From positions 3,224,001 through 3,288,000 of the forward strand of contig NZ_JAPEOK010000001.1 of NCBI RefSeq assembly GCF_026341515.1: a DNA stretch of 64,000 nucleotides, read 5' to 3'. The notes beneath the pieces are model-generated. The model did no database searches. It was not told the origin of the DNA and saw only the letters and a program-made list of their open reading frames with translations. Below, piece by piece: positions 27,997-36,693 of this stretch (position 1 is its first letter; every line of letters begins with the position of its first letter). The DNA is from Streptomyces sp. NBC_00878. GTDB taxonomy: Bacteria > Actinomycetota > Actinomycetes > Streptomycetales > Streptomycetaceae. Position numbers and translations under genes: made by a program.

Positions 27997-28707
27997 GTGC
28001 ACCAACCGTCGGCCCAACAGCCCACCCCGCCCTTCGACGCCCCCGCCGCCCGCAAACTGCGTGTCGCCCTCGGAATGGGGCCCGAGCAGGTCGCGTACGC
28101 CATGCAGGCCTCGTTCGGGCTGCCCAATGTGACCCCGCACCACGTCGTCGACTGGGAGCGTGGCACAGCGGCACCGAGCACCACCGAACTCACCGCGCTC
28201 GCGGGCGTGTTGTGGTGCTCGCCGGGTGAACTCATCGGCGCGCCGAGGACATTGCGCGAGCACCGCGTCGCGCGTGGTCTCGCGGCCGACGACGTCGCTC
28301 TTGCCGTGGGCATCGAACTCCTCGCCTACATACGGATGGAGGAGGCGAACGAGTGGCGCGGCAACGAGCGTCAGTCCTCGGCGCTCACCGAGGTGCTCGA
28401 CCTCTCCCTGGCAGACCTCGTCACGGTCACCGGCCACGAGCCGAGGCTGGCGGAGATGCTGCGCGACGCGGTGACGACCCGCTGGCAGGCGTACGTACGC
28501 CCGGTGGGCAAGCTGCTGCCGCTGGAGCGGCGGCTCGTGGGTGACGTGCTGCGGGCGCTGCACACCGAGTACCAGGGGCAGATGGTGGCCACGCTGAGCT
28601 GGAGCGGCGGCAGCGCCGCCGGTGAGGCCGACGACGCGGGCCGGGACTTCCTGGACCGGATCGTCGACCGCTTCTGGTCGGTGGTCCAGCGCAACGGCGG
28701 CTACTGA
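27997..28707 (+). CDS. XRE-family regulator with two HTH-like segments
   Basis: A 236-residue protein. It begins MHQPSAQQPTPPFDAPAARKLRVALGM. Two repeated helix-turn-helix-like stretches are visible, around residues 20-75 (ARKLRVALGMGPEQVAYAM ... VVDWERGTAAPSTTELTALA) and 85-140 (REHRVARGLAADDVALAVG ... YIRMEEANEWRGNERQ). A C-terminal helical domain follows. The GTG start at 27997 is only seven bases after a TACGTT -10-like hexamer (27984-27989) with no ribosome site, so the mRNA may be leaderless. Well conserved in Streptomyces; target genes are unknown. Confidence 0.85.
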   Translation: MHQPSAQQPTPPFDAPAARKLRVALGMGPEQVAYAMQASFGLPNVTPHHVVDWERGTAAPSTTELTALAGVLWCSPGELIGAPRTLREHRVARGLAADDVALAVGIELLAYIRMEEANEWRGNERQSSALTEVLDLSLADLVTVTGHEPRLAEMLRDAVTTRWQAYVRPVGKLLPLERRLVGDVLRALHTEYQGQMVATLSWSGGSAAGEADDAGRDFLDRIVDRFWSVVQRNGGY

Positions 28708-28718
28708 GAAGCCGCCCG

Positions 28719-28743
28719 GGACCGGGCCGACTCGGTCCGGCCC
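28719..28743. terminator. Weak hairpin between convergent XRE and pfkA genes
   Basis: GGACCG/CGGTCC and GGGCCG/CGGCCC arms can pair in alternative ways at 28719-28743. CCTGACCGGA-like direct repeats follow at 28750-28790. No T run is present, so this is a modest candidate. Confidence 0.35.
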
Positions 28744-28787
28744 TCCAGAAGGCCGAACCTGACCGGACCTGACCTACCTGACCGGAC

Positions 28788-29813
28788 CTAGAAGACCGAC
28801 TCCGCCTCGTCCATGCGGTCCTTCGGTACCGTCTTCAGTTCGGTGGTCGCCTCCGCCAGCGGCACCATCACCACGTCCGTGCCGCGCAGCGCGGTCATCC
28901 GGCCGTAGTCGCGCCGGTGCGCCGCCTCCACCGCGTGCCATCCGAAGCGCGTCGCCAGCACCCGGTCGTACGCGGTCGGTGTGCCGCCGCGCTGGATGTG
29001 GCCGAGGATGACCGGCTTGGCCTCCTTGCCGAGGCGGCGCTCCAGTTCGTACGCGAGCGCCGTGCCGATGCCCTGGAAGCGCTCGTGACCGAACTGGTCG
29101 ATCGCGCCGTGCCCGTAGTCCATGGTGCCCTCGGCGGGATGGGCGCCCTCGGCGACGCAGACGACGGCGAACTTCTTGCCCCGTGCGAAGCGTTCCTCGA
29201 CCATCTTGACCAGGTCGGCCGGGTCGAAGGGCCGCTCGGGCAGGCAGATGCCGTGGGCACCGGCCGCCATGCCGGACTCCAGGGCGATCCAGCCGGCGTG
29301 GCGGCCCATGACCTCGACGACCATCACGCGCTGGTGGGACTCGGCGGTCGTCTTGAGGCGGTCCATCGCCTCCGTGGCGACACCGACGGCGGTGTCGAAC
29401 CCGAAGGTGCGGTCCGTCGACGAGATGTCGTTGTCGATCGTCTTCGGGACTCCGACCACCGGCAGGCCCGCGTCCGACAGCATGCGCGCCGCCGTCAGCG
29501 TGCCCTCGCCGCCGATCGGGATCAGCACGTCGATGCCGAACTCGCGGGCCATGTCCTGCGCGTTCTCGCAGGCCTCGCGGAGCCGGTCGCGCTGGAGGCG
29601 GGAGGAGCCGAGGATGGTGCCGCCACGGGCCAGGATGCCGCTGACGTCGTCCAGGTCGAGGCCGCGGAAGTGGCCTTCGAGCAGTCCCGCGTAGCCGTCC
29701 TCGAAACCGATCACCTCGTCGCCGTAGTGCGTGACGGCACGGTGCACGACCGACCGGATCACGGCGTTCAGCCCCGGGCAGTCGCCGCCTGCGGTGAGAA
29801 CTCCGATGCGCAT
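28788..29813 (-). CDS. pfkA: ATP-dependent 6-phosphofructokinase
   Basis: A 341-residue PFK of the actinobacterial group III type, phosphorylating fructose-6-phosphate in glycolysis. The nucleotide-site residue is G104 (PIGGEGT), which marks ATP use; an Asp here would indicate pyrophosphate. K124 in PKTIDNDI is the residue shared with pyrophosphate enzymes, a combination known from S. coelicolor. Other motifs are GGDCPGLNAVIR, MGRHAGWIAL and GHIQRGGTP. ATG at 29813 follows AGGAGACACAGCACG. A near-consensus promoter lies about 170 bases upstream. It is divergent from pta-ackA. Confidence 0.97.
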   Translation of the reverse strand: MRIGVLTAGGDCPGLNAVIRSVVHRAVTHYGDEVIGFEDGYAGLLEGHFRGLDLDDVSGILARGGTILGSSRLQRDRLREACENAQDMAREFGIDVLIPIGGEGTLTAARMLSDAGLPVVGVPKTIDNDISSTDRTFGFDTAVGVATEAMDRLKTTAESHQRVMVVEVMGRHAGWIALESGMAAGAHGICLPERPFDPADLVKMVEERFARGKKFAVVCVAEGAHPAEGTMDYGHGAIDQFGHERFQGIGTALAYELERRLGKEAKPVILGHIQRGGTPTAYDRVLATRFGWHAVEAAHRRDYGRMTALRGTDVVMVPLAEATTELKTVPKDRMDEAESVF

Positions 29814-29982
29814 CGTGCTGTGTCTCCTGCTCGCTGTCGGTACGTGAGAGCCAGTCCGATTGTTTCATGGGTGGCAGGGGGCCGCTGTCCGCGCCCACCG
29901 CGCCTCCGCACGCCCCCGGCGCGCCTCCGAAGCCCCCGCTCCCCCTTGGCGGAGCCGCCGTCCGCCCTCGCGCTTGACGGGC

Positions 29983-30011
29983 GTCCTAACCATGCCCGGA
30001 GGTATTGTCAA
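29983..30011 (-). promoter_or_regulatory. Near-consensus sigma-70 promoter of pfkA
   Basis: On the minus strand TTGACA (30011-30006) and TAGGAC (29988-29983) are separated by exactly 17 bases. This is the best promoter match in the window, and predicts a 5' leader of about 160 bases ahead of the pfkA ATG. Confidence 0.75.
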
Positions 30012-30224
30012 GAGCGCACTGCCGACCATGACGGCCGTCTTTCCACCACCGACGGCCGCCTTTTGTCGCTGTCGGATTTCCCGCTTTCGGATGTACCGAT
30101 GGACCGCTGTACCGACGGACCGCTGTACCGCTGTATCGCTTTCGGATTTACCGCTACTGGATTGACCGCTACTGGATTGACCGCGATCGGATCACTGACC
30201 GCTGTCGGAGGACGGAGAGCACGC
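30012..30224 (+). promoter_or_regulatory. pta upstream region: hairpin with T run and short direct repeats
   Basis: GGCCGTC (30033-30039) pairs with GACGGCC (30051-30057), followed by TTTT at 30061, so the leader may contain an attenuator-like stem. From about 30100 to 30200 come variants of GACCGCTGTACC, two copies of CCGCTACTGGATTGA (from about 30148 to 30182) and further GACCGCT units. No promoter was assigned. The strong GGAGGACGGAGAG ribosome site of pta is at the right end. Confidence 0.4.
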
Positions 30225-32378
30225 GTGACGCGCAGCGTGTACGTGACCGGAATCGACCGGGGTGACGGCCGCCAGGTCATCGAGCTGGGAGTCATGGAGC
30301 TGCTGACCCGGCAGGTCGACCGGGTGGGGGTGTTCCGCCCGCTCGTCCACGACGCGCCCGACCGTCTCTTCGAGCTGTTGCGGGCCCGCTACCGGCTGAC
30401 CCAGGACCCGGCGACGGTCTACGGCCTGGACTACCACGAGGCGTCCACGCTCCAGGCCGAGCAGGGCGCCGACGAGCTGGTCTCGCAACTCGTCGACCGC
30501 TTCCACCTGGTGGCCCGTGACTACGACGTCGTCCTCGTCCTCGGCACGGACTACGCCGACACGCAGTTCCCCGACGAACTCGCGCTCAACGCACGGCTGG
30601 CGAACGAGTTCGGCGCCGTCGTGATCCCGGTCGTGGGCGGCCGCAAGCAGACTTCGGAGTCGGCGCTCGCGGAGACCCGCAACGCGTTCCGCGCGTACGA
30701 CGGGCTCGGCTGCGACGTACTCGCCATGGTGGTGAACCGGGTCTCCCCGGCCGACCGCGCCGAGATACACGAGCGGCTCGACAACCGCCTCCCCGTGCCG
30801 TGTTACGTACTGCCCGACGAGCCCGCGCTCTCCGCCCCGACGGTCGCCCAGATCGCCCACGCCCTCAGCGGCAAGGTGCTCCTCGGCGACGACTCGGGGC
30901 TCGCGCGCGACGCGCTGAACTTCGTCTTCGGCGGTGCCATGCTGCCGAACTTCCTGGGCGCGCTGACACCGGGCTGCCTGGTCGTCACGCCCGGCGACCG
31001 CGCGGACCTCGTGGTGGGCGCCCTCGCCGCGCACAGCGCCGGCACCCCGCCCATCGCGGGGGTCCTGCTCACCCTGAACGAGCGGCCCAGCGACCACGTC
31101 CTGACCCTCGCCGCCCGCCTCGCCCCCGGCACACCGGTGGTCGCGGTCGAGACCGACTCCTTCTTCACGGCGTCCGAACTCTTCGGCATGGAGGGGAAGT
31201 TGAGCGCGGCGACGCCCCGCAAGGCGGAGACCGCCCTCGGCCTCTTCGAGCGGCACGTGGACACCGGCGGCCTGCTGAAGCGCGTCTCGGCGCCCAGCAG
31301 CGGGCGTCTCACGCCGATGATGTTCGAGCACAAGCTGCTGGAGCAGGCCCGCTTCGACAAGCGGCGCGTCGTGCTGCCCGAAGGCACCGAGGCCCGCGTC
31401 CTGCACGCCGCCGAGGTGCTGCTGCGCCGGGGCGTCTGCGACCTCACGTTGCTGGGCCCGGTCGACCAGATCCGCAAGAAGGCCGCCGACCTCGGCATCG
31501 ACCTGGGAGGCGCCCAGTTGACCGATCCGCAGACCTCCGAGCTGCGCGACCGGTTCGCCGAGAAGTACGCACAGCTCCGGGCCCACAAGGGCGTGTCCGT
31601 CGAGCTCGCGTACGACGTCGTCTCGGACGTGAACTACTTCGGCACGCTGATGGTCGAGGAGGGCCTCGCCGACGGCATGGTCTCGGGGTGCGTGCACTCC
31701 ACGGCGGCGACCATCCGGCCCGCCTTCGAGATCATCAAGACCAAGCCCGAAGCGTCGATCGTCTCGTCCGTCTTCTTCATGTGCCTCGCCGACAAGGTCC
31801 TCGTGTACGGCGACTGCGCGGTCAACCCCGACCCGAACGCCGAGCAGTTGGCCGACATCGCCATCCAGTCGGCCGCCACCGCCGAGCAGTTCGGGGTCGA
31901 GCCGCGGATCGCGATGCTCTCGTACTCGACCGGCACCTCGGGTTCGGGCGCGGACGTCGACAAGGTGCGGGCGGCCACCGAGCTGGTCCGCTCGCGCCGC
32001 ACCGACCTGAAGATCGAGGGGCCGATCCAGTACGACGCCGCCGTCGAGCCGTCCGTCGCCGCCACCAAGATGCCGGAGTCGAAGGTCGCCGGGCAGGCGT
32101 CCGTACTGATCTTCCCGGACCTCAACACCGGCAACAACACGTACAAGGCCGTGCAGCGTTCGGCCGGCGCGATCGCCGTCGGACCGGTCCTGCAGGGCCT
32201 GCGCAAGCCGGTCAACGACCTGTCCCGTGGCGCCCTGGTCGGAGACATCGTGAACACCGTCGCCATCACGGCGATCCAGGCCCAGGCGACCCAGCCGGGG
32301 GCCTCGGCTCCCTCCCCGAGCCCGAGCCCGTCCGCGACCCCGAACCCGAACCCGAACCCGAAGGCTTCCGGCAAGTGA
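30225..32378 (+). CDS. pta: Phosphate acetyltransferase (long type with DRTGG domain)
   Basis: A 717-residue enzyme interconverting acetyl-CoA and acetyl phosphate. The N-terminal third is a dethiobiotin-synthetase-like P-loop domain, but the start (SVYVTGIDRGDGRQVIELG) lacks a normal GxxxxGK[ST] loop, so it probably does not bind nucleotide and may be regulatory. A DRTGG domain occupies the middle. The PTA_PTB catalytic domain follows (MMFEHKLLEQARFDKRRVVLPEG, then SYSTGTSGSGADVDKV, then LIFPDLNTGNNTYKAVQR). The last 25 residues are a PSPSPS and NPNPNP tail. The GTG start has GGAGG upstream. Coupled to ackA (GTGA overlap). Confidence 0.95.
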   Translation: MTRSVYVTGIDRGDGRQVIELGVMELLTRQVDRVGVFRPLVHDAPDRLFELLRARYRLTQDPATVYGLDYHEASTLQAEQGADELVSQLVDRFHLVARDYDVVLVLGTDYADTQFPDELALNARLANEFGAVVIPVVGGRKQTSESALAETRNAFRAYDGLGCDVLAMVVNRVSPADRAEIHERLDNRLPVPCYVLPDEPALSAPTVAQIAHALSGKVLLGDDSGLARDALNFVFGGAMLPNFLGALTPGCLVVTPGDRADLVVGALAAHSAGTPPIAGVLLTLNERPSDHVLTLAARLAPGTPVVAVETDSFFTASELFGMEGKLSAATPRKAETALGLFERHVDTGGLLKRVSAPSSGRLTPMMFEHKLLEQARFDKRRVVLPEGTEARVLHAAEVLLRRGVCDLTLLGPVDQIRKKAADLGIDLGGAQLTDPQTSELRDRFAEKYAQLRAHKGVSVELAYDVVSDVNYFGTLMVEEGLADGMVSGCVHSTAATIRPAFEIIKTKPEASIVSSVFFMCLADKVLVYGDCAVNPDPNAEQLADIAIQSAATAEQFGVEPRIAMLSYSTGTSGSGADVDKVRAATELVRSRRTDLKIEGPIQYDAAVEPSVAATKMPESKVAGQASVLIFPDLNTGNNTYKAVQRSAGAIAVGPVLQGLRKPVNDLSRGALVGDIVNTVAITAIQAQATQPGASAPSPSPSPSATPNPNPNPKASGK

Positions 32379-33586
32379 GCGCCACCCGCGTCCTCGTCCT
32401 CAACTCCGGCTCCTCGTCGGTGAAGTACCAGCTGCTCGACATGCGCGACGACAGCCGGCTCGCCGTGGGCCTCGTCGAGCGCATCGGCGAGGAGACCTCC
32501 CGGCTGAAGCACACGCCGCTCACCACCGGCGAGTCCCGCGAGACGAACGGACCGATCGCCGACCACGACGCCGCCCTGAAGGCCGTCGCAGGGGAACTCG
32601 CCAGGGACGGGCTCGGTCTGGACTCCCCCGAGCTGGCCGCGATCGGCCACCGGGTCGTCCATGGGGGCCGGTCCTTCACCGAGCCGACCGTCGTCGACGA
32701 CGCGGTCCTCGCCGAGATCGAGCGCCTCATCCCGGTGGCGCCCCTGCACAACCCGGCCAACCTCACCGGCATCCGCACCGCCCGGGCGCTGCGCCCGGAC
32801 CTCCCCCAGGTCGCCGTCTTCGACACCGCCTTCCACACGACGATGCCGGAGTCCGCGGCCCGCTACGCGATCGACGTGAAGACCGCCGACGAGTTCCGCA
32901 TCCGCCGCTACGGCTTCCACGGCACCTCGCACGCGTACGTGTCCCGTGCGACCGCGAAGCTCCTCGGCAGGGCGCCCCAGGACGTGAACGTCATCGTGCT
33001 GCACCTCGGCAACGGTGCCTCGGCGTCGGCGGTCGAGAAGGGCCGTTGTGTGGACACCTCGATGGGGCTGACGCCCTTGGAGGGGCTCGTGATGGGTACG
33101 CGCTCCGGTGACCTGGATCCCGCGGTCATCTTCCATTTGATGCGTGTCGGCGGGATGTCCACGGACGAGATCGACACTCTTCTGAACAAGAAGAGCGGTC
33201 TGATCGGCCTGTGTGGCGACAACGACATGCGTGAGATCCGCCGTCGCGTGGACGAGGGCGACGAGCGGGCCCGGCTCGCCTTCGACATCTACATACACAG
33301 ACTGAAGAAGTACATCGGTGCGTACTACGCGGTACTCGGCCGGGTCGACGCGGTCGCCTTCACGGCGGGGGTCGGCGAGAACGCCGCCCCCGTGCGCGAG
33401 GCGGCGGTCGCGGGCCTTGAGGCACTGGGCCTGGCGGTCGACGGCGAGCTGAACGCCGTGCGGTCCGACGAACCGCGCCTGATCTCGCCCGAGGGCGCAC
33501 GGGTCGCGGTGGCCGTCGTACCGACCGACGAGGAACTGGAGATCGCCCACCAGACCTATGCGCTCGTGAGGAACGGGAACACCTGA
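32375..33586 (+). CDS. ackA: Acetate kinase
   Basis: A 403-residue ASKHA-fold kinase. It converts acetyl phosphate and ADP to acetate and ATP, completing the Pta-AckA pathway. Motifs are LVLNSGSSSVKYQLLDM, HRVVHGG, VFDTAFHTTMP, RRYGFHGTSHAYVS, HLGNGASASAV and FTAGVGENA. The GTG start at 32375 overlaps the pta stop, so expression is coupled. Length and active-site motifs are normal. Confidence 0.97.
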   Translation: MSATRVLVLNSGSSSVKYQLLDMRDDSRLAVGLVERIGEETSRLKHTPLTTGESRETNGPIADHDAALKAVAGELARDGLGLDSPELAAIGHRVVHGGRSFTEPTVVDDAVLAEIERLIPVAPLHNPANLTGIRTARALRPDLPQVAVFDTAFHTTMPESAARYAIDVKTADEFRIRRYGFHGTSHAYVSRATAKLLGRAPQDVNVIVLHLGNGASASAVEKGRCVDTSMGLTPLEGLVMGTRSGDLDPAVIFHLMRVGGMSTDEIDTLLNKKSGLIGLCGDNDMREIRRRVDEGDERARLAFDIYIHRLKKYIGAYYAVLGRVDAVAFTAGVGENAAPVREAAVAGLEALGLAVDGELNAVRSDEPRLISPEGARVAVAVVPTDEELEIAHQTYALVRNGNT

Positions 33587-33820
33587 GGAACCTCCGGGGA
33601 ACCGCCAAGGAATCCCCGAGGAACCGCCGAAGAATTACCGAAGGACCGTCGAGAAGCCACGGAGGAGCCATCGAGGAGCGACCACGCAGCCGCCCGGAGA
33701 GAGCACCGGGGAAAGCGCCGAGGAAGCCGGCCAGGCCCACGCCTGAGCGCGTACCCGCCCATTTGTATCTTCCACCAGACGGAATATTCCGTAGCGAAAC
33801 AAACCGATAGGATCGCCCCC

Positions 33821-35239
33821 ATGCGCCGTTCCAAAATCGTCTGCACACTGGGCCCCGCCGTCGACTCCCACGAGCAGCTCGTCTCGCTGATCGAGGCCGG
33901 CATGAGCGTGGCCCGATTCAACTTCAGCCACGGCACCCACGCCGAGCACCAGGGCCGTTACGAACGGGTCCGGGCCGCCGCCGAGGAGACGGGCCGCGCC
34001 ATCGGCGTCCTCGCCGACCTCCAGGGCCCGAAGATCCGCCTGGAGACCTTCGCCGAGGGTCCCGTGGAGCTGGAGCGCGGTGACGAGTTCACCATCACGA
34101 CCGAGGACGTCCCGGGCGACAAGTCGATCTGCGGCACGACCTACAAGGGCCTCACGGGCGACGTCTCGCACGGCGACCAGATCCTGATCAACGACGGGAA
34201 CGTCGAGCTGCGGGTCACCGAGGTCGACGGCACCCGGGTCAAGACCGTCGTCATCGAGGGCGGCGTCATCTCGGACCACAAGGGCATCAACCTGCCGGGC
34301 ACGGCCGTGAACGTACCGGCACTGTCCGAGAAGGACGTCGAGGACCTGCGCTTCGCCCTGAAGATGGGCTGCGACCTGGTGGCGCTCTCCTTCGTGCGCG
34401 ACGCCCACGACGTGAACGACGTGCACAAGATCATGGACGAGGAGGGCCGCCGGGTCCCCGTCATCGCCAAGGTGGAGAAGCCGCAGGCGGTCGAGAACAT
34501 GGAGGCCGTGATCGCGGCCTTCGACGGGGTGATGGTGGCCCGTGGCGACCTCGCCGTCGAGTACCCCCTCGAAAAGGTCCCGATGGTGCAGAAGCGCCTC
34601 GTGGAGCTCTGCCGGCGCAACGCGAAGCCGGTGATCGTCGCGACCCAGATGATGGAGTCGATGATCACCAACTCCCGCCCCACGCGCGCCGAGGCGTCCG
34701 ACGTGGCCAACGCGATCCTGGACGGCGCGGACGCGGTCATGCTGTCGGCCGAGTCGAGCGTGGGCGCGTATCCGATCGAGACCGTGAAGACGATGTCGAA
34801 GATCGTCGTCGCGGCCGAGCAGGAGCTGCTCTCCAAGGGCCTGCAGCCGCTGGTGCCCGGCAAGAAGCCGCGTACGCAGGGTGGTTCGGTGGCCCGTGCC
34901 GCGTGTGAGATCGCGGACTTCCTGGGCGGCAAGGGCCTGGTGGCCTTCACCCAGTCCGGCGACACCGCCCGCCGGCTGTCCCGCTACCGCGCGGAGCAGC
35001 CGATCGTCGCCTTCACCACCGACGAGGGCACCCGCAACCAGCTGGCGCTCAGCTGGGGCGTCGAGTCGCACATCGTGCCGTTCGTGAACAGCACCGACGA
35101 GATGGTCGAGTTGGTCGACCACGAGCTGCGCAAGCTCAACCGGTTCAACGAGGGCGACATCGTCGTGATGACCGCCGGCTCGCCCCCCGGCGTCCCCGGC
35201 ACCACCAACATGGTCCGCGTGCACCACCTGGGCGGCTGA
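33821..35239 (+). CDS. pyk: Pyruvate kinase
   Basis: A 472-residue glycolytic enzyme making pyruvate and ATP from phosphoenolpyruvate. It begins MRRSKIVCTLGPAV and shows ARFNFSHGTH, GPKIRLET, VIAKVEKPQAVENM (catalytic Lys region), MVARGDLAVEYP and ATQMMESMI, plus the C-terminal allosteric domain. TAGGAT at 33808-33813, eight bases before the ATG, could be a -10 element of a leaderless mRNA or, through its AGGA, a weak ribosome site. The 230-base gap after ackA contains degenerate GAGGAACCGCC repeats and probably its promoter. Followed by two hairpins. Confidence 0.97.
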   Translation: MRRSKIVCTLGPAVDSHEQLVSLIEAGMSVARFNFSHGTHAEHQGRYERVRAAAEETGRAIGVLADLQGPKIRLETFAEGPVELERGDEFTITTEDVPGDKSICGTTYKGLTGDVSHGDQILINDGNVELRVTEVDGTRVKTVVIEGGVISDHKGINLPGTAVNVPALSEKDVEDLRFALKMGCDLVALSFVRDAHDVNDVHKIMDEEGRRVPVIAKVEKPQAVENMEAVIAAFDGVMVARGDLAVEYPLEKVPMVQKRLVELCRRNAKPVIVATQMMESMITNSRPTRAEASDVANAILDGADAVMLSAESSVGAYPIETVKTMSKIVVAAEQELLSKGLQPLVPGKKPRTQGGSVARAACEIADFLGGKGLVAFTQSGDTARRLSRYRAEQPIVAFTTDEGTRNQLALSWGVESHIVPFVNSTDEMVELVDHELRKLNRFNEGDIVVMTAGSPPGVPGTTNMVRVHHLGG

Positions 35240-35250
35240 TCCGCCCGTAG

Positions 35251-35323
35251 GGCCGCCGCACCGCGCGTGCGGCGGCCTGTACGCCGCTGAGGGCGCCCCC
35301 TGCCGCGCAGGGGGCGCCCTCAG
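35251..35323. terminator. Double hairpin between convergent pyk and DUF6230 cassette
   Basis: GGCCGCCGCA pairs with TGCGGCGGCC at 35251-35277. A perfect 17-bp stem (CTGAGGGCGCCCCCTGC, 35287-35303) pairs with 35307-35323 around a CGC loop. The symmetry suits termination from both sides. Confidence 0.9.
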
Positions 35324-35385
35324 CTGTTCGCGGCTCCCGAAGGCTCCTGTGAGCCCCTTGGGGCTTCACGTCCGGGTCGTCCGGG

Positions 35386-36693
35386 TCAGTCGGTCGAGTA
35401 CTGGTGCATCCCGGGTATGGTCAGCGTCCCGCCGAACTGGGCGGCCTGTACGACCTTCACGTTCGTGAAGTAGATCAGCGGGATGTTCAGCGGCGGCGGG
35501 TGCTTCGGGTCGAACGTGATCGGGATCAGACCGAGCAGGTTGCCGGAGATGCTCTCCGTGTACATGACCGTCTTGCCGTCACGGATGGTGGACGTGGTGC
35601 CCTTGCCCGCCTGCACGTGGTAGGTCTTGCCGGCCTGCTTGTCGTCGACGATCTGGTGCAGGTCGCCGATGTCGCTGCCGTCGGAGATCACGTACTTCAG
35701 GACCTCCTTGACCGTGCCGTTGGCGGTCTTCACCTTGACGATGCCCTGGTAGTCGGCGCCCTTGAGGAGCAGCGAACTGGCCTCCAGCTGCCAGGGGTCG
35801 TCGGCCAGGGTCGGGATGCCCTGTTCGAGACCGCCCTCGTCGTCCGTGGCCGTCGGGCAGTCGTCGGGGTCCGTGGTGGAGCTCTCGGACGGGCTGGGGG
35901 ACGGGGACGCGGTGGCGTCGTCGGCCGCCTCCTCCGCCTTGTCCGCGGTGTCCTCGGCCGCCCCGGACGCCGCGTCGGTCACGTCCTTGACCGTGTCCTC
36001 GGCCTTGTCGGCCGTGTCCTCGACGGTGTCCTTGGCCGTGGACCCGGAGGTGTCCGCCGGCTTCTCGGTCTGTGAAGTCGACGCGGAGGGAGTCGGAGTG
36101 GGGGTGGCCGTCTCCTCCTCGTCGGGCGTGAAGATGTCCTTGATCGCCTCGCCGATACCCAGCGGGTCGAGCGGGTTCGTCGTCTCGGACTCCGAGGGGG
36201 ACGGCGTCGGGGTCGGCTCGGTGTTCTCGGCGGGCGTCTCGGACTCCGAGGCGGACGGCGTCGGTTCGGGCTTGTCGTCGGAACCTGAATCCGACGAAGA
36301 GTCCGAGCCCGACGTGTCCGAACCGGAGGGCTTCGAGGCGCTCTGCTCTTCCTTCTCGGCGTCCGCGGAGGCGCTCGTCGAGGCGGAGGGCGACGGCGTG
36401 GGCGACGCGTCGTCCTTGGACTCCTCGGTCTCGTCCTCCAGCGCGTCGACGCAGTCCTTGTACTCGTCGATCGTCAGGTTCTTCGCCGACGGCTTGTCCT
36501 CGGCCCGGGCGAGCGTCGGCGTGAAGCCCATGCCCATGAGGATGGCGGTCGGCATCGACGCGATGGCTATCGCCTTGCCCGCGGGCACGTGCAACCTGGT
36601 GAACAAAGGCTTCTTGGGGGCTGCGTGCCGCGGCCCGGTTCTCTCCCGGACCTCGCCCGCGGGGCCCGCGTGTTGGACCTCGTCAGCCGGCAC
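35386..36693 (-). CDS. Secreted Pro/Ser/Thr/Asp-rich protein of the DUF6230/DUF6114 cassette
   Basis: A 435-residue protein with a long basic leader and a hydrophobic segment (AIAIASMPTAILMGMGFTPTLA) that should act as signal or anchor. Residues about 90-300 are low-complexity, with PTPSPSAS/SES blocks and DTADKAEDTV/EEAADDA helical repeats. The C-terminal roughly 140 residues look globular and beta-rich: SLLLKGADYQGIVKVKT, MYTESISGNLLGLIPITF, NIPLIYFTNVKVVQ and GTLTIPGMHQY. The low-complexity part probably spans the cell wall and displays the terminal domain. Function unknown. GTG at 36693 has GGGAGG five bases upstream and lies inside the end of the DUF6114 gene, so the two are coupled. Confidence 0.8.
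   Translation of the reverse strand: MPADEVQHAGPAGEVRERTGPRHAAPKKPLFTRLHVPAGKAIAIASMPTAILMGMGFTPTLARAEDKPSAKNLTIDEYKDCVDALEDETEESKDDASPTPSPSASTSASADAEKEEQSASKPSGSDTSGSDSSSDSGSDDKPEPTPSASESETPAENTEPTPTPSPSESETTNPLDPLGIGEAIKDIFTPDEEETATPTPTPSASTSQTEKPADTSGSTAKDTVEDTADKAEDTVKDVTDAASGAAEDTADKAEEAADDATASPSPSPSESSTTDPDDCPTATDDEGGLEQGIPTLADDPWQLEASSLLLKGADYQGIVKVKTANGTVKEVLKYVISDGSDIGDLHQIVDDKQAGKTYHVQAGKGTTSTIRDGKTVMYTESISGNLLGLIPITFDPKHPPPLNIPLIYFTNVKVVQAAQFGGTLTIPGMHQYSTD

Noticed and set aside
28917..30224. An upstream extension of pta into the pfkA gene (frame open from 28917)
   Set aside because: The region lies over pfkA on the other strand, reads like shadow, and a GTG with a GGAGG site at 30225 fits the known N-terminus of Streptomyces Pta.
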